From the NCBI RefSeq assembly GCF_012676905.1, contig NZ_CP051428.1, positions 2,256,001 through 2,320,000 of the forward strand: a DNA stretch of 64,000 nucleotides, in the 5' to 3' direction. The notes under the pieces were generated by a model. It did no database searches and was not told where the DNA came from. It saw nothing but the letters and a program-made list of their open reading frames with translations. Of the stretch, positions 33,865 to 42,221 are shown piece by piece (position 1 is the stretch's first letter; every line of letters starts with the position of its first letter). This stretch comes from Paenibacillus albicereus. GTDB taxonomy: Bacteria > Bacillota > Bacilli > Paenibacillales > Paenibacillaceae. Position numbers and translations under genes: made by a program.

Positions 33865-34161
33865 GTGATTAAGCTGCAAGGGCGCAGCCGGCTGACGGAG
33901 ACGCCGGCGGTCAAGGGAGCGACGCTGCTCGAACTGGCCCTCCAAGCGAAAGCGGAATGGGGCTCTTCTTGCCGCAGAGGCACCTGCGCGCGCTGCCGCT
34001 GTCTGATCGGGAGCGGCATGGATCAGCTGGAGCCGGTCACCGACGCCGAATGGGACAGGCTCGAGCCGGAAGAGCTTGAGCAGGGCTACCGTCTCTCCTG
34101 CCAGGCGGTCGTCCGCTCTGACGACGCTGACATCGACGTGCGTCACAAGCCTTATTTCTAA
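33865..34161 (+). CDS. 2Fe-2S ferredoxin-type protein, first of a pair
   Basis: A 98-residue plant-type ferredoxin fold. The cluster cysteines are in WGSSCRRGTCARCRCL (C-x4-C-x2-C) near residues 35-45, and the fourth in RLSCQAVV near 80. The early TLLELALQAKAEW helix is typical. The GTG start has GGGGGAGGAG upstream. The next ferredoxin gene follows after 17 bases. The electron partner is unknown; there is no reductase or oxidoreductase gene adjacent. Confidence 0.82.
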   Translation: MIKLQGRSRLTETPAVKGATLLELALQAKAEWGSSCRRGTCARCRCLIGSGMDQLEPVTDAEWDRLEPEELEQGYRLSCQAVVRSDDADIDVRHKPYF

Positions 34162-34178
34162 AAGGAGAGTCGGGAAGC

Positions 34179-34565
34179 GTGGTCGAAGTCACGTTTTGGC
34201 CGGAAGGCAAGTCGGTGCGCGTCCGTCCCGGCACGACGCTGCTGGACGCGGCGCGGCTCGCGGGACGGCCGCTCACGGTCCGCTGCGGCGGCAAGGCCGC
34301 TTGCCTCATGTGCAAGATCGGCGTTCATCCCGAGCATGGCGAGGCAGGTCTTTCCCGGCCGACGCCGCAGGAGCGCCGCAAGCTGGGCGAGGGCGGCGGC
34401 TCAAGGCTCGGCTGCCAATGCCGCGCGCTCGGCGACTGCCAAGTCGTGCTGCCGGAAAATCCGCTCAAAGCAGCGGTGCGTCGCCAGCTTGAGCGTCAAG
34501 CCGAAGAAGACGACGACAGCTGGCTGCGCTCGTTTCGCAGGAAGGATCAGGAGGGAATGGAATGA
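34179..34565 (+). CDS. 2Fe-2S ferredoxin-type protein, second of a pair
   Basis: A 128-residue ferredoxin-like protein. The cluster loop is VRCGGKAACLMCKIG (C-x5-C-x2-C near residues 36-45), with a last CQCRALGDC near 80, so there are two extra cysteines compared with the first ferredoxin. A charged C-terminal extension of ~35 residues (LERQAEEDDDSW...) may bind a partner. GTG start after AAAGGAGAG. The stop overlaps the lipoprotein ATG (ATGA), so it is coupled with the YphF-like gene. Confidence 0.8.
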   Translation: MVEVTFWPEGKSVRVRPGTTLLDAARLAGRPLTVRCGGKAACLMCKIGVHPEHGEAGLSRPTPQERRKLGEGGGSRLGCQCRALGDCQVVLPENPLKAAVRRQLERQAEEDDDSWLRSFRRKDQEGME

Positions 34566-35329
34566 ACCGAACGACAACGACCAGCGCCGCGCGGATCGGC
34601 GCGCTCGGCAGGCGGCTGCTTGCGGCGGCAACCATCGCCGCGGCGGCCACGCTGCTTTCGGGCTGCCTTTATCCGCGGGAGCAGCTTGCCCAAAACCAGC
34701 TGCCGGCCAAGGACGCCGTCGCCAGCGTCCAGGCGGTCGTGGACCTGTACCAGCAGGAAACCGGCCTTCTGCCGCTCAAAAACGCTTCGGTTGAAACGCC
34801 GGCATACGAGAAATTCGTGGTCGACTTCGCCAAGCTGCAGCGCAGCCGCTACTTGTCGGAGCTGCCTGCCGCCACGTTTGAAAAAGGCGGAAGCTATTAC
34901 TTCCTGATTCAAAACGAGGAAACGGACCCTACCGTCAAGCTGATGCCGCTGCCCGTCTTTCAGGCGGTGAATGACGCGCAGGCGGAAATCGACCGCCTCG
35001 TTCGCGGAGGCGGCGCCGTGCCGCGCGGCGAATCCGTCTCCCCCGGCTTTTACCGGATCGACTACGCCAAGCTTGGCGTCAAGGAGCCGAAGCTGCGCAG
35101 CGTCTATTCCGGCGGGGCGCTCGCCCTCATGCTGGACGAGCGGGGCAAGGTGTATGCCGATTACGGCAGCGACCTGATGCGTGCGGCCCAAAAAAAAGGC
35201 CTGGACGAGATTGGCCCCGAAGTCGACCTGCGCTCGCTGCTGGCCGAGGAGACCGACTTCGTGCCGGTCAAGTCGCCGGTCTATCGTCTGATCGACCAGG
35301 AGCCGGTTCCGCAGCCGGACGAGTCCTGA
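34562..35329 (+). CDS. YphF-like lipoprotein
   Basis: A 255-residue lipoprotein: long N-terminal signal with lipobox LLSGC at residue ~37, mature part all soluble. It sits directly before spoIVA, as B. subtilis yphF does, and the length agrees. Repeating hydrophilic segments such as SPGFYRIDYAKLGV carry no motif I can assign. An envelope role in sporulation is inferred from context only. Confidence 0.75.
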   Translation: MNRTTTTSAARIGALGRRLLAAATIAAAATLLSGCLYPREQLAQNQLPAKDAVASVQAVVDLYQQETGLLPLKNASVETPAYEKFVVDFAKLQRSRYLSELPAATFEKGGSYYFLIQNEETDPTVKLMPLPVFQAVNDAQAEIDRLVRGGGAVPRGESVSPGFYRIDYAKLGVKEPKLRSVYSGGALALMLDERGKVYADYGSDLMRAAQKKGLDEIGPEVDLRSLLAEETDFVPVKSPVYRLIDQEPVPQPDES

Positions 35330-35336
35330 CCGCCTT

Positions 35337-35388
35337 GAACCTCCTTCTCGCGAGATGCCCGCGCATCCCGCTGGAAGGAGGTTCTTTT
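35337..35388 (+). terminator. Intrinsic terminator before spoIVA
   Basis: GAACCTCCTTC pairs with GGAAGGAGGTTC (one bulge); the loop itself contains GCG/CGC pairs. Four T follow. Confidence 0.8.
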
Positions 35389-35407
35389 CGTTGTCGCGAG
35401 GGCATAT

Positions 35408-35415
35408 CATACATT
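35408..35415 (+). promoter_or_regulatory. Sigma-E -10 element for spoIVA
   Basis: CATACATT fits the sigma-E -10 consensus CATACANT exactly, ~180 bases before the GTG start; the -35 region is not convincing. spoIVA is a sigma-E gene in B. subtilis. Confidence 0.45.
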
Positions 35416-35595
35416 CTTGAAAGGGCGGGTCGGTCCGGACCGGGATGCAAGATTGTGAGGCGCAACCGTCATAAACCGGATGGATGGACAATAAGCTATT
35501 ACTAGTCCACAGCATGTACGAGTTGCGTCGCTTGCCTGCCCTCTTGATCGGTGGAAGGCGACGAACCGGATAATCGATTGGGAGGGGATCTGAAA

Positions 35596-37074
35596 GTGGA
35601 AAAAGTGGATATTTTCAAGGATATCGCCGAACGGACCGGCGGAGACATCTACCTCGGCGTCGTCGGCGCGGTCCGGACCGGCAAATCGACCTTCATCAAG
35701 CGATTCATGGAAACGACCGTGCTCCCGAACATCACGAGCGAGGTCGATCGCGTGCGGGCCGTGGATGAGCTTCCCCAAAGCGCGGCCGGCAAGACGATCA
35801 TGACGACGGAGCCGAAATTCGTGCCGAATCAGGCCGTCCGCATCCATGTGGCCGAAGGGCTCGAGGTGAACGTGCGGCTCGTCGACTGCGTCGGCTATGC
35901 GGTGGACGGCGCCAAAGGCTACGAGGACGAGAACGGCCCGCGCATGATTACGACGCCGTGGTTCGAGGAGCCGATTCCGTTCCAGGAGGCGGCGGAGATC
36001 GGGACGCGCAAGGTCATCCAGGAGCATTCCACGCTCGGAGTCGTCGTGACGACGGACGGCACGATCGCCGAGATCCCCCGCAGCTCGTACGTCGAGTCGG
36101 AAGAGCGCGTCATCGCGGAGCTCAAAGAGGTCGGCAAGCCGTTCGTGCTGATCATCAATTCGACGCGGCCGAAAAGCGAGGAAGCGCTCCAGCTGCGCGG
36201 GGAGCTGCAGGCGAAATACGATATCCCGGTCATGACGCTGAGCGCGGCCAGCATGGGCGAGGAGGAAGTCATCTCCGTGCTGCGCGAGGTGCTCTACGAG
36301 TTCCCGGTGCACGAGGTCAACGTCAACCTCCCGAGCTGGGTCATGGTTCTGAGCGAGAACCATTGGCTCCGCAGCAACTACGAGAACTCGGTGCGCGATA
36401 CGGTCCAGGACATCCGACGGCTGCGCGACGTGGACCGCGTAGTCGCCCAGTTCATGGAATACGACTTCATCACGCGCGCCGGTCTGAGCGATATGAACAT
36501 GGGCCAAGGCGTGGCGGAGATCGACCTGTACGCGCCTGACGAGCTGTACGACCAGATCCTGATGGAGGTCGTCGGCGTCGAGATCCGCGGGAAGGATCAC
36601 CTGCTCCAGCTCATGCAGGACTTCACGCATGCCAAGCGCGAATACGACCGGTTCGCCGAAGCGCTGGAGATGGTCAAGACGACCGGCTACGGCATCGCCG
36701 CCCCGACGCTGGCCGAGATGCAGCTCGACGAGCCGGAGCTTATCCGTCAAGGCTCGCGATTCGGCGTCAGGCTGAAAGCGACTGCGCCGTCGATCCACAT
36801 GATCCGCGTCGACGTGGAATCGGAGTTCGCTCCGATCATCGGGACGGAAAAGCAAAGCGAGGAGCTCGTGCGCTACCTGATGCAGGACTTCGAGAACGAT
36901 CCGATCAAGGTCTGGGACTCCGACATGTTCGGCCGCTCGCTGCACTCGATCGTGCGCGAAGGCATCCAAGGCAAGATCGCCATGATGCCGGACAACGCCC
37001 GCTACAAGCTGCAGGAGACGCTCGGCCGCATCATCAACGAAGGTTCGGGCGGCTTGATCGCCATCATTCTTTGA
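35596..37074 (+). CDS. spoIVA: Stage IV sporulation protein A (spore coat morphogenetic ATPase)
   Basis: A 492-residue ATPase that polymerises on the forespore surface and anchors the coat. The N-terminus (V/M)EKVDIFKDIAERTGGDIYLG and the Walker A VVGAVRTGKSTFIKRFME are near-identical to B. subtilis, as is the C-terminus RIINEGSGGLIAIIL needed for localisation. Walker B-like RLVDCVGYAVDGAKGYEDE is near residue 95. The GTG at 35596 is preferred over an upstream ATG because the family starts there and GGGAGGGGATC lies before it. Full length. Confidence 0.97.
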   Translation: MEKVDIFKDIAERTGGDIYLGVVGAVRTGKSTFIKRFMETTVLPNITSEVDRVRAVDELPQSAAGKTIMTTEPKFVPNQAVRIHVAEGLEVNVRLVDCVGYAVDGAKGYEDENGPRMITTPWFEEPIPFQEAAEIGTRKVIQEHSTLGVVVTTDGTIAEIPRSSYVESEERVIAELKEVGKPFVLIINSTRPKSEEALQLRGELQAKYDIPVMTLSAASMGEEEVISVLREVLYEFPVHEVNVNLPSWVMVLSENHWLRSNYENSVRDTVQDIRRLRDVDRVVAQFMEYDFITRAGLSDMNMGQGVAEIDLYAPDELYDQILMEVVGVEIRGKDHLLQLMQDFTHAKREYDRFAEALEMVKTTGYGIAAPTLAEMQLDEPELIRQGSRFGVRLKATAPSIHMIRVDVESEFAPIIGTEKQSEELVRYLMQDFENDPIKVWDSDMFGRSLHSIVREGIQGKIAMMPDNARYKLQETLGRIINEGSGGLIAIIL

Positions 37075-37098
37075 TCTGTATAAAGATGCAATGAGCTT

Positions 37099-37131
37099 GA
37101 AGCCGAATGTCATCCGACATTCGGCTTTCTT
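37099..37131 (+). terminator. Intrinsic terminator after spoIVA
   Basis: AAGCCGAATGTC/GACATTCGGCTT stem with ATCC loop followed by TTCTTGTT. The remaining ~270 bases to the next gene are AT-rich and carry two promoters and a cre-like box. Confidence 0.88.
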
Positions 37132-37206
37132 GTTGAAGAGAGAGGGGAAAAACGCGACGAGTCCTATAAAATTATAGATAAAACCTATAAATAAAGGGGG
37201 AAGAAC

Positions 37207-37220
37207 CGAAAACGCTTTAT
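37207..37220 (+). promoter_or_regulatory. Possible CcpA operator (cre) upstream of the sugar transporter
   Basis: CGAAAACGCTTTAT differs from the cre consensus TGAAANCGNTTTCW at two places and lies 10 bases upstream of the first promoter's -35. Carbon catabolite control of a sugar transporter is plausible; inference. Confidence 0.4.
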
Positions 37221-37230
37221 AAAAAAAGGC

Positions 37231-37258
37231 TTGCATCTAGGTCAATGGGTTCTATAAT
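37231..37258 (+). promoter_or_regulatory. Sigma-A promoter 1 of the sugar ABC operon
   Basis: TTGCAT, 16-base spacer, TATAAT in an AT-rich tract. Confidence 0.55.
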
Positions 37259-37311
37259 TATTCATAGTCCGATGATTCGATTTTTTTCGACATGAAAGTT
37301 GTAAATTCCGA

Positions 37312-37339
37312 TTGACTTGCTTGGTAAACATGCTATGAT
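37312..37339 (+). promoter_or_regulatory. Sigma-A promoter 2 of the sugar ABC operon
   Basis: TTGACT, 16-base spacer, TATGAT preceded by TGC, ~55 bases before the start codon. Confidence 0.6.
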
Positions 37340-37401
37340 GAGGTCAATTACCAGACTTGCCGCAATTCGCGGCGCGGTCATGCAGGAGGAGAAGAAGAGA
37401 G

Positions 37402-38514
37402 ATGAAGTGGGGCAGAAAATCAATGTTGGTCGCAGCCGCAGCGGCGATGCTGGCAACGGCGGCTTGCGGAAGCAAGGCAGGCGACAGCGGCGCGCCGGCG
37501 AACGAAGCCGGAGGCGCTGCGAAGCCGGGCAATGCGATCCTCGCTACGCTCGGCGAGGGCAATGACAATCTTCAGGGCAAGAAGATCGCGCTCATCATGC
37601 AGTTCAACGAAGGCGCGTTCTCCGCTCAGTATGTCGCAGGCGTCAAGGAGCAGGTCGAAAGCCTCGGCGGCACGCTGCAGGTGCAGGCTGCCGGCAACAA
37701 CCTGGCCGACATGGCTTCCAAGCTCGATGCGGCGGTCAATGGCGGCTTCGACGGCATCCTGACCGACCACGGCACGGCCGAGGCGCTGGAGGCCGGCGTC
37801 AAGAAGGCGGTCGACAAGGGCATTCCGGTCGTGGCGTTCGACGCCAACCTGAACGTTCCGGGCGTCACGGTGCTGCAGCAGAGCGACGAGGAGATGTCCA
37901 AGCAGCTGCTGGAGAAAATGAAAGAGGATATCGGCGGCAAAGGCAATATCGTCAAGGTATGGGTCGCCGGCTTCGCTCCGATGGAGCGCCGCCAGATTTC
38001 CTACAAGGCGTTCATGGACGCGAACCCGGACATCAAGGAGATCGCGCATTTCGGCACGGCGGACAAGCCGGCCCTCGACACGCAAAATCAGATGGAAGCG
38101 ATTTTGAAGCAGTATCCGAACGAGGGAGACATCTCCGCGGTCTGGGCATCGTGGGACGAGTTCGCCAAAGGAGCGACGCGCGCCATCCAGCAAGCCGGAC
38201 GCAACGAGATCAAGGTGTACGGCATCGACATGAGCGACGAGGACCTGCAGCTGATCCAGGACGAGAACTCCCCGTGGGTCGCCTCGATCGCGGTCGATCC
38301 GAAGGATATCGGACGCGTGCAGACCCGCTACCTGTACCAAAAGCTCCATGGCGATCAGACGGACGAAAAAGTCGTCCTGGAGGCCGTCATGGTGACGCGA
38401 GACGCGCTGCCGAAAGACAAGAAGATCAATACGACCGAGCTCGGCGAGTACATCGAGGGCTGGGGCAAGAGCGAGCAGGGCATCGCCGACTGGATGGGCC
38501 GCTCGGACAAGTAA
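37402..38514 (+). CDS. Sugar ABC transporter substrate-binding lipoprotein (CUT2/RbsB-like)
   Basis: A 370-residue extracellular binding protein with a lipoprotein signal (lipobox ATAAC at residue ~20) and a periplasmic-binding-protein type I fold: ALIMQFNEGAFSAQYVAGVKEQ near 60, DGILTDHGTAEAL near 115, IPVVAFDANL near 140 and the late YGIDMSDEDLQL. This is the ribose/galactose/rhamnose class, but the sugar cannot be told. AGGAGGAGAAG precedes the ATG. A strong hairpin follows, so the binding protein may be made in excess over the membrane part. Confidence 0.85.
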   Translation: MKWGRKSMLVAAAAAMLATAACGSKAGDSGAPANEAGGAAKPGNAILATLGEGNDNLQGKKIALIMQFNEGAFSAQYVAGVKEQVESLGGTLQVQAAGNNLADMASKLDAAVNGGFDGILTDHGTAEALEAGVKKAVDKGIPVVAFDANLNVPGVTVLQQSDEEMSKQLLEKMKEDIGGKGNIVKVWVAGFAPMERRQISYKAFMDANPDIKEIAHFGTADKPALDTQNQMEAILKQYPNEGDISAVWASWDEFAKGATRAIQQAGRNEIKVYGIDMSDEDLQLIQDENSPWVASIAVDPKDIGRVQTRYLYQKLHGDQTDEKVVLEAVMVTRDALPKDKKINTTELGEYIEGWGKSEQGIADWMGRSDK

Positions 38515-38534
38515 ACGTTCGTTCGCAGGCAATA

Positions 38535-38572
38535 GGGAAAGGCGGCCGCCGGCCGCCTTTCCCTGATTTTTC
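38535..38572 (+). terminator. Hairpin between binding-protein and ATPase genes
   Basis: Near-perfect palindrome GGGAAAGGCGGCC/GGCCGCCTTTCCC followed by TGATTTTTC. It can act as a partial terminator or an mRNA-stabilising stem, typical between binding-protein genes and their transporter genes. Confidence 0.7.
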
Positions 38573-38601
38573 GCTTGCGGCAGGAAAGGGAGGGTACAGC
38601 C

Positions 38602-40119
38602 ATGGACAGGAAGACTTCCCGGCTGAAGCTGGCCGGCATCGCCAAGTCGTTCTCCGGCGTGCCGGCGCTGCACGGCGTCGACCTCGAGCTGGCCGGCGGA
38701 GAAATCCACGCGCTGCTCGGGGCGAACGGCGCGGGCAAGAGCACGCTCATCAAGATTCTATCCGGCGCCTACGCTGCGGATCAGGGCGTAATCGAGCTGG
38801 ATGGCGCCGCGGTGCGCATCGACAGTCCGAAAGCGGCCAAGGAGCTCGGCATCCACTGCGTCTATCAGGAGGTCGATACCGCGCTTGTGCCGGGACTGAG
38901 CGTCGCGGAGAACATCCTGCTCGACCGGCATTCGGCTGCGGGCGCCGGCATCTGGGTCGACTGGAAGGCGCTTCATCGCGAGGCCGGCGAGACGCTCCGC
39001 AGGCTAGGCGCCGACATTCCGCTGCACAAGCGGGCTGGCGATCTGACGCTGGCGGAGAAGCAGCTCGTGCTGATCGCTCGGCTGCTGACGGAGCAGGCTC
39101 GCTTCGTCGTGCTCGACGAGCCGACGGCGCCGCTCAGCCTGGAGGAGGCCGAGCGCCTGTTCCGCGTCATGGAGGCTTTGCGCGCCGATGGCATCGGCAT
39201 CGTGTTCATCACGCATCGCTTGCCGGAGGTATTCCGCCTGTGCGGCCGCGTGACGGTCATGCGCGACGGACGGCGCGTCTGGACCAAGCCCGCCTCCGAG
39301 ACCGATGCGGACGACGTCGCGCTCGCCATGCTCGGACGCCGCTTCGAGGATGAATACCCGAAGCTGGAGGCCGATATCGGAACCGTGCTTCTGGAGGTGG
39401 ACGGCTTGCGCAGCGGCAGCCGCGTCAAAGGCGTCGATCTGAGCGTGCGCAGCGGCGAAATCACGGCGGTCGTCGGCCTTGTCGGAGCCGGGAAGACCGA
39501 GCTGTCGCGGGCGATCTTCGGTGCGGATGCCCAAAGCGGCGGCCAGGTGCGCGTCGCGGGCAAGCCGATCCGCACGAGGCAGCCGGCCGACGCGGTGCGC
39601 GGCGGCATCGCGCTCGTGCCGGAGGAACGGCGGCGCCAGGGCATCGTGGCAAGCGACACCGTGCTGCGCAACCTGACGCTGCCGACGCTCGGCAAGCTGC
39701 TGCGCGGCGGATTGCTCTCCCGGCGGCGGGAAGAGCAGAGCGCGGACAGCCTGATCGCCCGGCTCGGCATCAAGACGTCCGGGTACAGCCAAGCCGTCTC
39801 TACGCTGAGCGGCGGCAACCAACAGAAGGTCAGCATCGGCAAATGGATTCCGACCGATGCTTCCGTTTACTTGTTCGATGAACCGACCAAAGGCGTCGAC
39901 ATCGGCGCGAAGAGGGATATTTTCCAGGTGATTGGGTCGCTCGCCCAGCAAGGCAAGGCGGTGCTGTACCTGACCTGCGAGTTCCAGGAAGCGATCGGCA
40001 TCGCCGACCGCATCCTGGTCCTGTACGACGGCGCCATCGTGCGCGAGTTCGGGCGCGGAGAGGCCACTCAAGAGGAGCTTCTGATCCACGCCAGCGGAGG
40101 AAGGGGAGGGGCTGCATGA
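38602..40119 (+). CDS. Sugar ABC transporter ATP-binding protein, two ABC domains (RbsA-like)
   Basis: A 505-residue protein with two fused ATPase domains. Domain 1 has Walker A GANGAGKST near residue 40 and Walker B FVVLDEPTAPL; its signature is degenerate (LTLAEKQLVLIARLL), as usual in this family. Domain 2 has a variant Walker A GLVGAGKTEL near 290 and a canonical signature LSGGNQQKVSIGKWI with LFDEPTKGVD near 430. The ATG follows AAAGGGAGGG. The stop overlaps the permease ATG. Confidence 0.92.
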   Translation: MDRKTSRLKLAGIAKSFSGVPALHGVDLELAGGEIHALLGANGAGKSTLIKILSGAYAADQGVIELDGAAVRIDSPKAAKELGIHCVYQEVDTALVPGLSVAENILLDRHSAAGAGIWVDWKALHREAGETLRRLGADIPLHKRAGDLTLAEKQLVLIARLLTEQARFVVLDEPTAPLSLEEAERLFRVMEALRADGIGIVFITHRLPEVFRLCGRVTVMRDGRRVWTKPASETDADDVALAMLGRRFEDEYPKLEADIGTVLLEVDGLRSGSRVKGVDLSVRSGEITAVVGLVGAGKTELSRAIFGADAQSGGQVRVAGKPIRTRQPADAVRGGIALVPEERRRQGIVASDTVLRNLTLPTLGKLLRGGLLSRRREEQSADSLIARLGIKTSGYSQAVSTLSGGNQQKVSIGKWIPTDASVYLFDEPTKGVDIGAKRDIFQVIGSLAQQGKAVLYLTCEFQEAIGIADRILVLYDGAIVREFGRGEATQEELLIHASGGRGGAA

Positions 40120-41108
40120 GCGCCAATGCCAGGCTGACGGATTTCATTTTCAAATACGGCTCGCTGATCGTCATCGGGCTGGTCGTTCTTTTCTTCTCGC
40201 TTTGGGACGAGCATTTCTTTACCTATGACAATCTGGCCTCGATTCTGAGGTCCATCTCGATTACGGCGTTCGTCGCCATCGGCGTCACCTTCTCGCTGTC
40301 GGTCGACGGCTTCGATCTGTCGGTCGGCTCGACCGTCTCGATGGTCATCGCGTTCTCGACGGCGCTCATGGTCTGGTACGAGATGCCGCTCGCGGTCGTC
40401 ATCATCGGCTCGCTGGCGATCGGAGCGGCCGTCGGACTCATCAATTCGCTGCTCATCGTGCGCATCCGCATTCCCGATCTGCTGGCGACGCTGGCGATCA
40501 TGTACGTCGTCTCCGGCCTGCAGCAGATTCTCACCAAAGGCAATTCGATCTACAGCAACATGGTCATGCCGGACGGCACGTCCGCTCCCGGCACGATCTC
40601 GCCGTCATTCCTCTGGCTCGGTCAAGGCGAGCTTCTGGGCGTGCCGGTGCCGGTCGTGCTCATGATCGTCGCGTTTGTCCTCGTCTTCGTCTTTTTCACC
40701 TACACCCGCATGGGGCGCCAGATGGAGATGACCGGCGGCAACGAGGAGGCGGCGCGGCTTTCCGGCGTGCGCGTCCGGCGCATCCGCACGATGGCGTACG
40801 TGCTGTCCGGCTTGTTCGCGGCGGTCGGGGGCCTGCTTTTCGCCGCCCGCACGGGCAGCGGCCAGTCGGGCGCAGGCGCGCCTATTCTGATGGAGGCGGT
40901 CGCGGCCGTATTCGTCGGCTATTCGGTGCTGGGCGCAGGCCGTCCCAACATTGTCGGCACCTTTTTCGGCGCGGTGCTGATCGGCGTGCTGCTGAACGGG
41001 CTGACGATGATGAACGTGCCGTATTATTCCAACGACTTCATCAAAGGCGGCGTGCTCGTTCTCGCGCTTGCCATCACGTTCATCCATTTGAACCGGCGCA
41101 AGGCGTGA
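40116..41108 (+). CDS. Sugar ABC transporter permease (RbsC-like)
   Basis: A 330-residue permease with about ten membrane helices. The family signature is present in FDLSVGSTVSMVIAFST near residue 68, IPDLLATLAIMYVVSGL near 125 and the cytoplasmic EAA-like loop GNEEAARLSGVRVRRIRTMAYVLSGL near 210. Only one permease gene is present, so it probably works as a homodimer with the fused ATPase. The whole operon is inserted between spoIVA and hbs, which are neighbours in B. subtilis. Confidence 0.92.
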   Translation: MSANARLTDFIFKYGSLIVIGLVVLFFSLWDEHFFTYDNLASILRSISITAFVAIGVTFSLSVDGFDLSVGSTVSMVIAFSTALMVWYEMPLAVVIIGSLAIGAAVGLINSLLIVRIRIPDLLATLAIMYVVSGLQQILTKGNSIYSNMVMPDGTSAPGTISPSFLWLGQGELLGVPVPVVLMIVAFVLVFVFFTYTRMGRQMEMTGGNEEAARLSGVRVRRIRTMAYVLSGLFAAVGGLLFAARTGSGQSGAGAPILMEAVAAVFVGYSVLGAGRPNIVGTFFGAVLIGVLLNGLTMMNVPYYSNDFIKGGVLVLALAITFIHLNRRKA

Positions 41109-41124
41109 ATGCCGCGCCGCAGAA

Positions 41125-41150
41125 GGGCGGAGCGGGCTTTTGGCCCGCCC
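41125..41150 (+). other. GC-rich hairpin after the permease gene
   Basis: GCGGGC/GCCCGC with TTTTG loop plus flanking GGGCGG; there is no T-run on the + strand, so it is a weak terminator or mRNA 3' stem. Confidence 0.4.
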
Positions 41151-41160
41151 AAAAATACCC

Positions 41161-41189
41161 TTGTATTCCGCTTGCGGCTGTATTAGTAT
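41161..41189 (+). promoter_or_regulatory. Putative promoter for hbs
   Basis: TTGTAT, 17-base spacer, TAGTAT, ~85 bases before the hbs start. Confidence 0.5.
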
Positions 41190-41274
41190 AAGTTTGTTCC
41201 GCCTGAACAGGTATATTTTTGCAGGAAAAGGCAAAACCATGTGATAAGGTGAGAAACTACAGGAGGTGAGATCA

Positions 41275-41550
41275 TTGAACAAGACCGATCTGATCAACAA
41301 GGTATCCGAGGTCGCGGAGCTGTCCAAGAAGGATGCGACGAAAGCGGTCGACGCCGTGTTCGAAGCCATCTCCGACGCCCTTCAATCGGGCGACAAGGTG
41401 CAGCTCGTCGGCTTCGGCAACTTCGAGGTGCGCGAGCGCCAAGCCCGCAAGGGACGCAATCCGCAGACGGGCGAGGAGATCGACATTCCCGCCAGCAAGA
41501 CGCCTGCCTTCAAGCCAGGCAAGTCGCTCAAGGACCTGGTTTCCAACTGA
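41275..41550 (+). CDS. hbs: HU family DNA-binding protein
   Basis: A 91-residue nucleoid protein. After the start it reads [25 protein letters not shown], and the DNA-binding arm [24 protein letters not shown] is canonical. The TTG at 41275 is chosen because AGGAGGTGA lies five bases before it and the family begins 'MNKT'. Its own terminator follows. Confidence 0.96.
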   Translation: MNKTDLINKVSEVAELSKKDATKAVDAVFEAISDALQSGDKVQLVGFGNFEVRERQARKGRNPQTGEEIDIPASKTPAFKPGKSLKDLVSN

Positions 41551-41560
41551 TCTGCTCCGC

Positions 41561-41591
41561 CGTCCGAATGACCGCATTCGGACGTTTTTTG
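41561..41591 (+). terminator. Intrinsic terminator after hbs
   Basis: CGTCCGAATG/CATTCGGACG with ACCG loop and six T. Confidence 0.95.
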
Positions 41592-41786
41592 TTATGGACA
41601 ATCAGTATAGTTCTTCAATGTCACGACTTGTGACTCAGGTGCGGGATCTGACGTCGACATACGCACAATCGCCCGTTTGTGTGCGTGCCTTTCCGCATTG
41701 CGGATGCTCGGCAGGATACGCGTGAGTTCGACCTTCCATTCAGTTATTGCGATAACTGGACGGGAGGTTTTTATTTTGGCGGATAA

Positions 41787-42199
41787 GCGGTTGAGCGAGC
41801 GCTAAAACAACAGGAAGATGTAGATGTTGTTGTTCCGAATGTTTACAATGCGAAGGTGCCGAGGCAATACTGCTGAAACGGTCGAGAGGATGTCTGGGGC
41901 AAAACCTATGAAGGTGGAAGCTGGGCGGGCTTGTTCGCGCTTATGGCGGAGGGGAAGTGCAAGATTGCGGAAAGAGGCGGAAATGACGCGAAGATGCGAG
42001 CGCGGTTATCGCATTTTTAAAAAGCTTTATGCTGCGGATAAAAGGCGGATGAACGCTAGGAAATTGGCAGGCTCTTGGTCAACCCTTAGAACAGATAACA
42101 ATCCTCGCGCGCTCTCCTTACGAACTAAGCGTAGAAACGTTGAAATACGAAGGGGTGTTCTATTTTAGTTTCCGACCAAAACTGGTAATATTACGGTAA
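41787..42199 (+). pseudogene. Decayed coding remnant of unknown origin
   Basis: Protein-like stretches appear in all three + frames in order, interrupted by stops and frameshifts. Frame 1, 41787-42020, with one in-frame TGA at 41874, includes EDVDVVVPNVYNAKVPRQYC and EDVWGKTYEGGSWAGLFALM. A short middle piece around 42015-42060 reads KKLYAADKRRMNARKLAGS. The last frame, 42071-42199, reads LGQPLEQITILARSPYEL and ends FYFSFRPKLVILR. Base composition is lower in GC than the neighbours. I do not recognise the family. The frame reconstruction is by eye and uncertain. Confidence 0.35.
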
Positions 42200-42221
42200 T
42201 GAATTCGAGGAGTGTGCATAG

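Noticed and set aside
35407-37236. 609-codon minus-strand frame opposite spoIVA
   Set aside because: Shadow of spoIVA, which is conserved along its whole length.
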